A stretch of 64,000 nt of DNA from CAYVUM01 sp964454795 (GTDB lineage: Bacteria; Pseudomonadota; Alphaproteobacteria; Rhodospirillales; Defluviicoccaceae): contig CAYVUM010000001.1 of the NCBI GenBank assembly GCA_964454795.1, forward strand, positions 1 to 64,000, given 5' to 3'. The notes below the pieces were generated by a model. The model was not told the origin of the DNA, ran no database searches, and saw nothing but the letters and a program-made list of their open reading frames with translations. This document shows, in pieces, positions 42,877 through 54,100 of this stretch. The translations under genes and the position numbers were made by a program. Positions within the stretch are counted from its first letter, which is position 1. Each line of letters starts with the position of its first letter.

Positions 42877-44748
42877 TCACGGCAGCCAGGCCCAGGCCTG
42901 GAGCCTGAGCCAGTCCCACAGCCGGTGGGTCCAGATCCAGATCAGCCGCCGCTCGCCCACCTCCAGCTTGCCAACCCCTTCCATGCCCGGTCGCAGGCGG
43001 TCATCGCGTGCCTGCAGCCGGGCTTCAACCCGGAAAGCGTTCTCGCCGTCATGGACTTCGGTGACCGCGGTGACCGTCTCGACCCGGACCGGGAACGACT
43101 GATCGGCGAGCGCGGACAGCAGCACCTTGCCGCGCTGGCCGGGGTGGACATCGCCAACGTCGCCGTCGCGAACCCAGAGCAGCACCCGGTAACTGTCGAG
43201 CGGGGCGATTTCGAACAGCAGGTCGCCGCGCTGCACCGGCGCGCCCTCTGACTGGGAGAGATCGCCGGCGACCACCAAGCCGTCGAACGGTGCGGTGATT
43301 TCGGCGCGGCTCAGCGACTCTTCGACCAGGGCGATCCGGGCGTCCGTCTCGGCGATCTCCGCCGAAATGATCCCCACCTCGGCGCGGTTGTTCTCGGCAA
43401 GCGCGGTATCGCGGCGGACCTGCCGCTGGCCGCGCTCGGCCAGGTAGCGCTCGCGCTCCAGCAGCAGCTCGGTGTCATCGAGGGTCACCAGGGTCTGGCC
43501 GGCCGAGACTACCTGGCCGGCGCGGGCATGCTGGGCGACGATGTAGCTGTCGAACGGGGCGACGATGAACCGGCGGACCTCGCCTTCGAGCCGGGCTTCG
43601 GCGCTGATCCGGTAGGTCTCGGTATAGACCGCAAAAAACGCCGTCGCGGCGACCACCAGGATCACGGCCGCCTTCGCCAGCAGCCGTCCCGGGCCGACGA
43701 GCAGTGCGCCCTGATTTTTGAGGGCGACCGCCAGCTTTGTGAAAACGCTGCGGTCGTTGCGCCGCTTCTCCTCCAGGATCGGCCCGAGGACCGCCGCGGC
43801 ACCGTCGATGATGTCGACGGTGGCATCGTCGACGACTCCTGTTCTGGCCATCTCCACGACGAGGCCGCCGACGATCTCATTGCCGACACTCAGCGGCACG
43901 GTCAGAATGGCGCCGGCGCCGTGCAGGCGGGCGAGTTCCTCATGGGCACGGGTGATGAGCACCGCGTCGCCTTCGGCCAGCGGATAGCGAATGGAGGTCC
44001 GCTGGTCGACGGCTTCCTCAAGCACTGCCTCGATCGTCCGGATCAGCGCCATCTTCCGGCCGAACCCACCCGAGTGGGAGAGCGCGACGGCCCGGGGCCG
44101 GCGCCCCTGCATTCTCGCCACGGTGACCCGGTTGGCGTCGAGGCGATGCGCCATATCGGTGGCCAGAGCCTGGCAGGCGGCCTTGTACCCCACCGGCTCC
44201 AGCGCGCTGACCATGAACGCAAAGGCCGCCGCCGTGCGCTCCCCCTGCTGCCGGGCTTCAGCAATCTCGAGCCGCCGCCACGCCAGCTCGAGCCAGCCCG
44301 CGCCCCACTGGATATCCCGCATCGCCTGGCGCAGGGCCGACTCGGTGCGTGGCTGCAGCTCCAGGGCGAGGGCACCCGGGGCCTCGCCATCGATAAGGAT
44401 CGGAAAGCCGGCGAAGACGCGGTCGCGCTTGTCAGCGCCCGGGGCGACGCCGGTTGCGGGGACTTTGCGGATCACCCCGCGGGCCTGCTCCCGGGCCAGG
44501 GTCGCCACCTCGGCAAGCGGCGGCTCGTCGATGGCGTCGGCGGACGGCCATGTCGCCAGCGCCTGCGTCTGCGGACCGGACCCGCTGCCGAGGGTGAGCC
44601 GCGCCGCTGTCACCCCGCCGACCATCCGGCACTGCAGGGTCAGCCAGGCTTCCGCGAACGCCGCAAGCGAAGTCTGCTCGCCGAGCGCCTGCCACAGCGC
44701 CTGATCGGTAAAGGTGACATTTTCCGCAGTGCTTGCCGCGCTGGTCAT
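42877..44748 (-). CDS. GAF-domain / HlyD adaptor fusion
   Basis: A 623-residue protein. The cytoplasmic N-terminal part of about 350 residues contains a GAF-like domain (VTVARMQGRRPRAVALSHSG, then GAILTVPLSVGNEIVGGLVV), preceded by a less clear second GAF-like segment (FAGFPILIDGEAPGALALEL). One membrane helix follows (AAVILVVAATAFFAVY). A HlyD-type periplasmic part follows with VRRFIVAPFDSYIVAQHARAG and ITAPFDGLVVAGDLSQ, ending in an aromatic tail (RLWDWLRLQAWAWLP). The ATG at 44748 was chosen; an in-frame GTG at 44778 is possible but has its ribosome-binding site too close. It could gate export in response to a small ligand. Confidence 0.8.
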   Translation of the reverse strand: MTSAASTAENVTFTDQALWQALGEQTSLAAFAEAWLTLQCRMVGGVTAARLTLGSGSGPQTQALATWPSADAIDEPPLAEVATLAREQARGVIRKVPATGVAPGADKRDRVFAGFPILIDGEAPGALALELQPRTESALRQAMRDIQWGAGWLELAWRRLEIAEARQQGERTAAAFAFMVSALEPVGYKAACQALATDMAHRLDANRVTVARMQGRRPRAVALSHSGGFGRKMALIRTIEAVLEEAVDQRTSIRYPLAEGDAVLITRAHEELARLHGAGAILTVPLSVGNEIVGGLVVEMARTGVVDDATVDIIDGAAAVLGPILEEKRRNDRSVFTKLAVALKNQGALLVGPGRLLAKAAVILVVAATAFFAVYTETYRISAEARLEGEVRRFIVAPFDSYIVAQHARAGQVVSAGQTLVTLDDTELLLERERYLAERGQRQVRRDTALAENNRAEVGIISAEIAETDARIALVEESLSRAEITAPFDGLVVAGDLSQSEGAPVQRGDLLFEIAPLDSYRVLLWVRDGDVGDVHPGQRGKVLLSALADQSFPVRVETVTAVTEVHDGENAFRVEARLQARDDRLRPGMEGVGKLEVGERRLIWIWTHRLWDWLRLQAWAWLP

Positions 44749-44804
44749 CGCCGCTGCGCTCTCGCGACCTGCCTTCACCCCTCAGGACGGGGCTTTTCCG
44801 GACC

Positions 44805-45137
44805 CTAAACGTTCAGGCGGCCGAACCGGGCCTCGTAGTCGGCGATGCGCTGCTGCAGCAGCCCGGCCAGGCGTTTCGCGGCATGGGGAGTGAGGACGAT
44901 GCGGTTGCTGAGCGCCACCCGCAATTCCTCGGCCTCGAGCACATTCCAGGTCTCGTTGGCCCCGAACAACAGCGTGAATTCCTCCCGGGTGTTCAGGACG
45001 TTGACCACGTTGGCGAACGACGACGACATCTTCGAGTCATCCCAGTGGACCCGTTTGAGGCCGGCCGCCGGCTGGGTCGGCCGCTCCGCGTCCGTCGTTC
45101 CGGCAGTCTGATCCCGGGACTCGTTGTCGTCCGTCAT
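44805..45137 (-). CDS. DUF3467 domain-containing protein
   Basis: A 110-residue protein of the DUF3467 family. A disordered acidic N-terminus of about 30 residues precedes the domain: SSFANVVNVLNTREEFTLLFG, then LRVALSNRIVLTPHAAKRLAGLLQQRI. No signal peptide or membrane segment is present. The ATG at 45137 has GGAGAGG upstream. It sits 42 nt after the stop of the giant gene and 56 nt before the GAF-HlyD gene. The function is unknown; a chaperone or assembly factor for the export locus is a guess from its position. Confidence 0.85.
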   Translation of the reverse strand: MTDDNESRDQTAGTTDAERPTQPAAGLKRVHWDDSKMSSSFANVVNVLNTREEFTLLFGANETWNVLEAEELRVALSNRIVLTPHAAKRLAGLLQQRIADYEARFGRLNV

Positions 45138-45179
45138 CACCCTCTCCGTGGCCGTGTCTGGCTGCGCCGCGCCACAACC

Positions 45180-48100
45180 CTAGCCGATCACCATCCATCC
45201 GGCTACGCCGCCCGACACCGGCGGCGGTGCGGGCATCGCCCGGCCGGTACCCCCCACCGGGACAGGTCCGAGCGTTCCCGTGGCCAGGTCGAAGACCAGC
45301 GTTTCGCCCTCGCTTCCGGTCGCGGCCGCGGCGATTGCGCCGCCGGTCGAAGCGCCTTTGCGACTCATTGCGGCGTGCAGCGTCGCGGCGGTGGTCGGCG
45401 CCGGCAGGGGAGCGAACGAAGCGGTCGGAGCGCCGGCGCTGACCGGCGGCGATACCGCCACGCCGGTGCCCCGGACGCGGTCGACGGCAAGGACGGCGAA
45501 CTCGGGCGGAGCGGCGACCCGACGGGGCGAGCCGTCGGGGTCGACGATGACAGGATGGCCGGTCGCGGAACTGCGGACCAGAAGCTCGTTCCCGGGATTG
45601 GCGTCGAAGTTGCCGATCGCTGTGACCGGAGATCCGGCGATCGGCAGCGCGGTCATTGTTCCGGTCGCGCCGTCGACGATGAACCGCTCGCCCGAACCGG
45701 GGATCACGAAGACCAGGTCGTCGGCGCCGTTGCCGACGACATCGCCCACCTGCTCCAGGTCTGACACCCACATCGGCAGGGCGATCGCGGTGCTGTCCGT
45801 GGGATCGCCGACGAAGTAGCGGTTGAACCGGGTTCCGCGTAGCAGAACCTCGTCGCGTCCGTCGTTGTCAAAGTCGCCGACGGCGGTGACGTCGACGCGC
45901 GGCCACCAGCGCACCGGCACGATGCTGGTCCCTGCGCCGTCGAGCCGCAGGAAGCGTCCCGTCGCCGGGTTCCGGAACAGCACATCATCGCTGCCGTCGC
46001 CGTCGAAGTCGCCGATAGCCCGGGGCTCGGCGGCACTCACGTCAAGCCGGGTCCGCGCCTGGGTGTTGCCATCGACCCGGAACCAGGCGCCGGTGATTTC
46101 GTCCCGCATCAGCAGGTCGTCGGCGCCGTCGCCATCGAAGTCGCCGATGCCGCCGAGCGTGCCGCGGACGAGGCCGATGGGCCTGGACGACTGGTCCGTG
46201 CCGTCGACAACGAAATAGCCGCCCGTGGCCGGATTGCGGTAGAGCAGGTCTGTGGCGCCGTCGCCGTTGAAATCGCCGAGACCGGTGAAGACCCGGCTGG
46301 CGAAGCTCAGGACCGTCGGCGTCCCGGTCAGGCCGTCGACGATCACCGCGTCCCCGTCAAGGTTGGTGAACAGCAGGTCATCGACGCCGTCGCCGTTGAA
46401 GTCGACTCCGGCATTCTCGCGGATATCCGGAGCGATGGTGAGCGCAAAGGTCTGGATGGCGGCGATCTGGCCGTCGCTCACCGAGACGTTGACCTCCACG
46501 TCGCCGGCGGCACCCTCCGCCGGGGTCCACTGGATCAGCCCCGTGGCCGGATCGATGGTCATGCCGGCCGGCACCGGGTCCACCAGGGCGAAGCTGAGCG
46601 GATCGCCGTCGGGGTCTGTGGCCTCCACGTCGTAGGTATAGAGGGTATCCTCGGTGGCGTCCGTCACCGGCGCCGAGGTGATCACCGGCGCTTCGTTGAC
46701 ATCGTCCAGATCGATGGACACCGTGGCGCTGGCGGACAGGCGGCCCGGATCGGTGACCTGGACCGTCAGCGCATAGGCGGGCGTGGTCTCAAAATCGAGC
46801 ACGGTCGCGGGTGCGACGGTGACCAGCCCGCTCGCCGGGTCAATCGCGAAGGCGCCCGCGGCGTTGCCGGCCAGGATCGCGTAACCGAGCACATCGCCCG
46901 GATTGGGATCAGCGGCGCTGACCGTGCCGACGGTGGATCCCGGCGGGGCGTTCTCGGCGATCCTGAACGCCTGGTCGGCGATGGTCGGTGGCAGGTTGCC
47001 CGGCAGCACCGTGATCGAGACGGTCGCCGGGGCACTACTCAGCACCCCGCTCAGCGACCCGTCCGGGTCACCCCGGTCACGCACCGCAAAGGTGAACCCA
47101 TCGGGCCCTGAATAGGTGACGAGAGGCGTGTAATCGAAGGCATTCGGCGTTCCCGCGACCGGCGCGAGCGTGCCGTTCGCGGGTTGGGTCGCAAGGGTGT
47201 AGGTGAGGCTGCCGGGTGCCGTCTCCAGGTCGGTTCCGGTGAGCACGATCCGGGTCGCCCGTCCGGCGACGGCGGTGAGCGACTGGGGATCGGCGGCGGG
47301 CGCATCGTTGACCGGGGTGACGGTCACGGTGATCTGCCCCTCGTCGACACCGAGATTGCCGTCGTCGGCGCGGAACCGGAAGGTGTCGATGCCATTGAAG
47401 TCCGCCTGCGGCGTATAGCGGACGGTGCCGGCCACCGGATCGAATTCCGAGAGGGCGCCGGATGCGGGACTCCCGGGCAGGGCGAACAGCAGCGGGTCGC
47501 CATCGTCATCGGTTGCGCTCAGATCGATCACCACCGAGCCGTCTTCGGCGACCGTGGCGGTGTCATCGCCGGCCACCGGCGGGGTGTTGACGGTGCGGTC
47601 GATGGTGAACAGCAGCACGAAATCATCGCCGCCGGTGCCGTCGGCGTTGCCGTCGAGGGGGTTGCCGGCGGCATCGAAGATCGCCCGGGTTCCGGACAGG
47701 GTCAGCCGGTACAAGCCGTCCGCCAGCACGCCGTCGCGCAGGCTCACCACCAAGTCGGTCTCCGGGAAGGAGTAGCTGGGTTCGACGGCGACGACCACGT
47801 CGTCGATGTCATCGAAGCGGCCGTTGGCGCCGGCCTCGAGCAGCTGGAAGTTCGCCGGGCTACGGGCGCTGATCAGGTCGAGCGGCTCGCTGGTCGCGAG
47901 CACCAGGGAGGTGAACGCCCGGGCCGTGGTGGTGCCGTTGCCGAGCGGGGCGCCGCCGGCGGCGACGCCGGTGATCACCGGCGGCGTCATGTCACCGGAG
48001 TTCCCCTGGAACTCGAACGCACCGATATCGTAGAAGTCAAGGCCTTCGCCCGGAACCGGCGCCCAGGTGAGCGACGGGCGACCGCCCAGATCGGTCTGGC

Positions 48101-51100
48101 CGTTGTACTGGGACAGCACAAAGGTATCGCTGTTGCCGGCCGAGATGCCCACCAGCACATCATCGCTCTGGTTGCCGCCGCCATAATCGAACCGGAAAGT
48201 GCCGTCGTCGAACAGGATAACGGCGAAGTTGGCCTCGCCGCTGGTGGCCGTGATGGTGGCAGCCCAGCGGATCGTCACCGAGGACGAGGTCTCGGTAATG
48301 AAGACGTCGTTGCTGCCGCCGCTGGTCGACAGGTTGGTCCAGAACGGCGCGATGCGCTGATTGCGGAGGAAGATCTCCTGACGGTTGTCAGCCAGGGACG
48401 GCGTGTCGGGGCCAGCGAAATGGAGATAGCCTTCCGAGGAGACCCGGACCTCCGTGTAGCGGCTGCCGTAGAAGTCGAAGGCGAAGGGCAGGGTGTAAAG
48501 CCATGAGCTGCCACTGCTGCGCCAGTTCTGCGCGGCCCCGGAGGCAGGATCAAACAGGCTCGTTCCCGCGGCAGTCTCGGCGAACAGGTCCCAGCCGGCG
48601 CCCGTGTCGGGGACGTCGGCATCGTTGTTGCGCTGGCGGCCGAACAGGTCCTCGCGGAGGGCCAGGAAGGCCTCGCCGGCGTCGATTGCCGGTGATCCGG
48701 CGCTGAGGCTGAGGTTGTCGTCGAACCCGGTGGCGGCGATGATACCCGGCTGGCCGCGCAGATCGCCCAGGGCGTTGTCGGCGCCGTCCGGATCGAGGAA
48801 CAGGGGATCGCCCGAGAGGCTGTTGGCGTCCTGGCTGGCGAGGGCCTGCCAGGCGGCGAGATCGCCGGCGACCGGACCGCCCCAGTTGATCAGCGAGACC
48901 CCGCCGGCGGCGCGGTGGAAGACGTTAAAGTCGGAGTCGAACCCGGTCCGGCTGTCGGCGGCGACACTGACGATGGCGCCGGCGCCGGACTGAAGGATGT
49001 TGTTACGCAGCACCACGTCGCGGCTGTTCAGGGCAATCTCCAGGGCGGAGCCGACAGTCTGGACGATGGTGTTGTTGACCACCTCCAAGGGCGCCTCGAC
49101 CCGGCTGAGGGCGAGGCCGATGTTGGTGTTATCGTAGATAAGATTGTTGATCACCCGCGCCGAGAGAGGACTGAACGCCTGCTCGACCCGGATCCCGGTG
49201 TTGTTCGAATAGATGCGGTTGTTGCGAGCCTCGGCATTGTCGGCCGTGATCCGGATGCCGTCACCGACGTTGGCGAACACCTCGTTGCCGGCCATCATGC
49301 TGGCGCTTGCCGCCCACAGCCCGGTGTCGTTGCCATAGACAATGTTGCCGCGGATCAGCCCGCCCCGGGCGTCGTAGATGCCGGCGTCGTCGCTGCCCGA
49401 GTGGCCGAAGATTTCACTGTCGAGAACCTGATGGCCGTTGCCTGCGGCGAGATAGACGCCGTAGGTCTCGTTGTCGTGGATCAGCGCATTCTGCACGGTG
49501 AGCGCTGAGGCGCCGCCGCTAGTGCGGACGCCAAAGGTGTTGGCCCGGGCTTCGAGGCCGTCGATGATGGTGCCGGTGGCACCGTTGACCAGGACACCGT
49601 CACTGGCCTGGAAGACCTCGCCGCCCTGGATCAGCGCCCGGTCGCCGAGAATCTCGTAACCGGCGTCGTCACCACCGTCCGCGTCGAAGACGATGTTATC
49701 GATGAACGCCGCGTCGTCGTTGCCGCGGCCGAGGAAGACGGCCTCGGAGCTGCTGCCGTGGAGACGGCTGGCCCGGACCTCCAGGACGTCGCTTTCCACG
49801 CCGGTCGGGACCCGGATCAGGGTATCGGCATCGCGGATTTCCAGGTCGCTGATCGTCAGGTCATCGGCGCCGTTGATCAGGAAGGCGACGGCGTCGCTGG
49901 TCCGGTTGCCGCGGCTGAGCTCGGAGACGGCACCCGGCGCCGTCGCCCCCTGAATTCGCACCCGACCGCTGGCATCGCCGCCGTCGTCCGCGCCGATGTG
50001 GACGTCGGAGGACAGGGTGTACCGGCCGGTATCCACAAAAATCAGATCGCCCGGATCGATGTCATAGGCGCGGAACAGCGCATCCAGGCTTTCCATCGGC
50101 TGGTCGGGCGACTTGCCGCTGTTGGCGTCGTCACCGACGGCGGTGGTGTACTGGTCGTTGGCCGTCGTCCGGTCGTTGACGTAATAGACCGTGCCGTCAT
50201 TGGCGATCAGGAACGGTGCGTCGGACAGGTCGATGTCGGCGGTCCCGGTGCTTTCCACGCGGACCAGGGCGGTTGCGCCGGTTGTCTCCGGGCCGGCGGT
50301 CCAGGTCACCCGGCCGAAGCCGGCGCGGTTGATGCCGGCGCTGCCGGCGACGGGGGACCAGGTGGTCCCGTTGTCGACCGACGCCGAGACGTTGAATGCG
50401 GGCGCCGCCAGGCCATTGGGGTTGACCTGGAGGATTTCCAGCGCCGCCAGCACCGGTGCGCGGCCGGCGCCGGCCGTCGGGCGCAGGTCAAGCCGCAGGC
50501 CCTCACCGTTGCTGGCGGTGAAGCCGATGTCATCGAGAGTCACGGCCTGCAGGGCCGGCGCCTGGCCGCGGATGTCGTAGCCGGCCACCCGGACCTGATC
50601 CTGGACGACGATGTCGAAGGTGCGCTGGCCGGGGGCCACGGAGGCCGTCGGTTCGATGAAATGCAGGCGCAGGCGGTAGCTGCCATCGCCAAGCGGCACG
50701 GCGAAGCTGAGCGCATCGGTGGTGGTGCTGCTGGTGGCGTATTGGCGGAAGATTTGTTCCGGCAGCGCAGGATCCACGGTGCTGCGGTCAATGGCGATCG
50801 AGTCGCCGATCGCGGCAGTGGTGCCGGTGAACTGGCCGCCGTTCGCACGCCACAGCACTTCGTCGCTGCCAGCCAGCTTGACCCCGCCGGCATTGAACGC
50901 GGCCAGAAGCTCTTCGCCGAGGAAGCCGCCCGCATGCCAGGTGATCGCCACCCGCTGGCCATCCTCCACCTTCTCCAGGCCGTTCGGCGAGAGCACCTGC
51001 AGCAGCCGGGTGCCCGGCGTTGGCGTCGCTTGCGGCGTGTTGCCGTAGGCGCCGAGGTTGACCCGTTCGCCATTGAACGCCGGCTCCAGGGTATAGAGGC

Positions 51101-54100
51101 TGTCAATGCGGCCGCGGTCGATGGCCGGCGAGGCCGGCTGGACGCGGAAGTCATCATCGGCGCCCTGATCGCCGGTGATCGGCTGGATCAGCACCGCATC
51201 GGCGATCAGCGCATTGTTGGCGGCGGTGCGATCGAGACCCACGGTCAGTGTATCGCTGGCAATGACGAAGTCGCCGATCAGGGACCACGGGCGGCCGCCG
51301 ACGGTGAACACGGGATCGGTCGGCTGTGCCTGAAACGAGACGCTGGGCGTGAGGGCGATCGGGCTTGCGCCATCGTCGACGCTGAACCGGGCCTGGCTGG
51401 CGATGCCGAAGACCGGTTCGGCGGACCAGGTCGCCGCCACCCGGTACGTACCGCCCGGAACCAGACCGCTGAAGGTCCAGTTCGCAGCGGCATCGGCGCT
51501 CGTCGAGACCCGCTGCCCGCCCAGGTAGCCGGCGGCGCGATCGCTCCACTGGCCGGTCTCGCTGTAGCCGGGGTCGCTCTGGTCGATGACCTGCGGCGGC
51601 GTCAGCGGATCGCGGCTGTAGCCGAGACCGCCGTCGGCGCCGTCCGGATCAACGAACAGCGGGTCACCGGTGAGGCTCTCGCCGTCGAAGCCGGTGGCAT
51701 AGAACCAGTCGGCGGGAACCGCATAGCGGACCTGCTGCCAGAGGGCGACAGCGCCGTTGCCGGTGCCGGCGGCGAGGTCGAACAGATTGTAGTCGCTGAC
51801 GAAACCGGGCTGGCTGTCGTCGGCGACCACCAAGGCGTGACCGTCGCCGATCGAGAAGATGTTGTTCCAGACCGCGACCCGTTGCGAGGCTTCATTCACG
51901 ATCAGGCCATCGCCGGAGAGGAGCTGAATCGTGTTGTTTTCGACGATCGGGTCGTCGGCATTCCGGAGAAGAATTCCGGTGCCGGCATCCCCGTAAATCA
52001 GATTGTTGGCGAGGTTCAGCCGTGTGGTGGAGCTGAAGGAACCAAGGGTCGCGAGACCCGTTGTGTTGTCGTAGGCGATGTTGCCGCTGACGAGCAGGTC
52101 CGTCGCCGATTGGACCATGATACCGACAGTGTTGTTATAGAGGCGATTGTTGCGAACGAGGTTTTCACGGCTAATGCTCGTTGATGACCAATAAATTCCG
52201 TTGTTGGTGCTGAACACCTCATTGCCGTCGGCAATGCCACCGCTTACGATGTTGATGCCGCTGTCCGTATTCCAGATCCGGTTGCCGGTTGCACGGCCGC
52301 CGGTGCTGGTCTGGATGCCCGCATTGACGATATCGTGGATGGTGTTGTTGCGGGCGACCCGGTCGGTACCGCCGGTGAGGAAAATTCCAAACTGGGTGGC
52401 AAAGATCTCGGCGTTCTCGACCACGCTGTTGGCCCCGGAAAGCCGGACCCCGGCGTAGGTGTTGAAGAACCTCCCGCCGCGCACCACCATGTCCCGGCCG
52501 GCCAGATCCAGCGCCTCGAAGTTGAACGCTGTGCCGGTGTCGTGGACCGTCAGGTTCTCGAACAGACCGGCATCGTTGGATGCCGCGAGCAGCACGGCCT
52601 CCCGGGCGATGTCGCGCATGTGAACGTTGCGGACGATCAGGTGGTCGCTGTCGGCGCCGGAGGCGAAGATGGCGTGGAACGCGTCGGCGAGTTCGAGGTT
52701 CTCCAGGGTGATGAAGTCGGCGTTGTGGAGTTCGAAGACGTAGGCGCCGGTGTTGCGGTTGCCGCGGTCGAGGACCGATGCGACCGGGCCGTCCGCGCCC
52801 ACGAACCGGACCCGCTGACCGGGGGCATCGCCGCTGCCCGAGTTGGTGTCGTCGAGCACGATGTTCGTCGGCACGGCATAGCTGCCGGCGTCGATGAAGA
52901 CCGTGTCGCCGGGCTCCAGGTCGTAGCTGCGCAGCAGCGTCGCCAGGCTCGCCATTGGCGCATCCGGGCTCTTGCCGGTGTTGGCGTCGTTGCCCGGGGC
53001 TGAGGTGTAGACGTCGCCGGCGATGGCGCCATCGTTGATATAGAAAAGGTTGCCGGCATTGCCGATGCGGATGCCGCCGGCCGAAACGCCGCTCGCCCCC
53101 GTCTCCACACTGGTGATTCGGATCAGCGCGTCGGCATCGGCAAAAACCGGATCGGGCGTCCAGACGACGCTGCCCTCGCCGGTCGGGGTCATGGCGACGC
53201 CGCTCGCCACCGTCTGCCAGGTCGCGCCACCGTCGGCGGAGACGTCCACATCGGCAGTCGGAGCCGGCACCCCGGTGATGGTCTCGAGGACTTCCAGCCC
53301 GGACAGGATCGCCCGCCAGGTCGGGCCCGACTGATTGCGGAGGGCGATCTCCACACCCGCCCCGCCGGCAACCGCGACCGGCAGATCGACAGTGACCACC
53401 CGGTCGCGGGCACCGGCGGCGGCGATGATGTCGAAGTCGTCAACGACGACCGAGCCATCGACCTCGATGTCGAACAGCCGGTTCCCCGGCGCCAGATTGG
53501 AGGGCTCTACGAAGTGGAGACGGACGGTGTAATTGCCGTCGGCGAGCGGCAGATCGTAGACGATCCGGCCACCGGCTGTGGCGGCCGCCTCAACGTACGT
53601 GCTGTAGACCGCAGCGGGCGCCGCGCCCGGGTCCGAGGCATCGACGACGGACGACAACGTCCGGTTCGCGCCGAACGTCCGGTAGCGGTCCTCCAGCCAG
53701 CGGCCGGCGTCGCTGGTGATCACCGGCGCAGTCGCGCCGACGTTGATTGCGGCGGCGCGGCGCGGGTCGGTGAGGCCGGCGGATCGCCAGTCGATGGTCA
53801 CTGGCGTGCCCACCTCGATCTTGTCGAAGCGTCCGGGTGTCAGGATCTGGATCAGCGCGCTGGTGGCCGTCGGGGCCGCCTCGGCGGTGTTGCCATAGGC
53901 CCCCTGGTTCGCCCGGTCGCCGCTTGGCACCGGCTCGGCGAGGTAATAGGAATTGGGGTCGCCGGCGTCGATGGCGGGCGAACCGGTGGCAAGGTGGAAA
54001 TCGTCATCGCTGCTGCGATCGCCACCGATCCGCTGCAGAAGCACGCCATCGGCGATCACCGCATTGTCGGCGGCGAGGCGCGGCAACCGCACCGTGATCC

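Noticed and set aside
49758..52184. Open frame of about 800 codons on the plus strand opposite the giant gene
   Set aside because: Translation is low-complexity Asp/Gly/Ala/Val-rich with no domain motifs, as expected opposite a G+C-rich gene. The minus-strand frame shows clear β-helix and malectin-like motifs.
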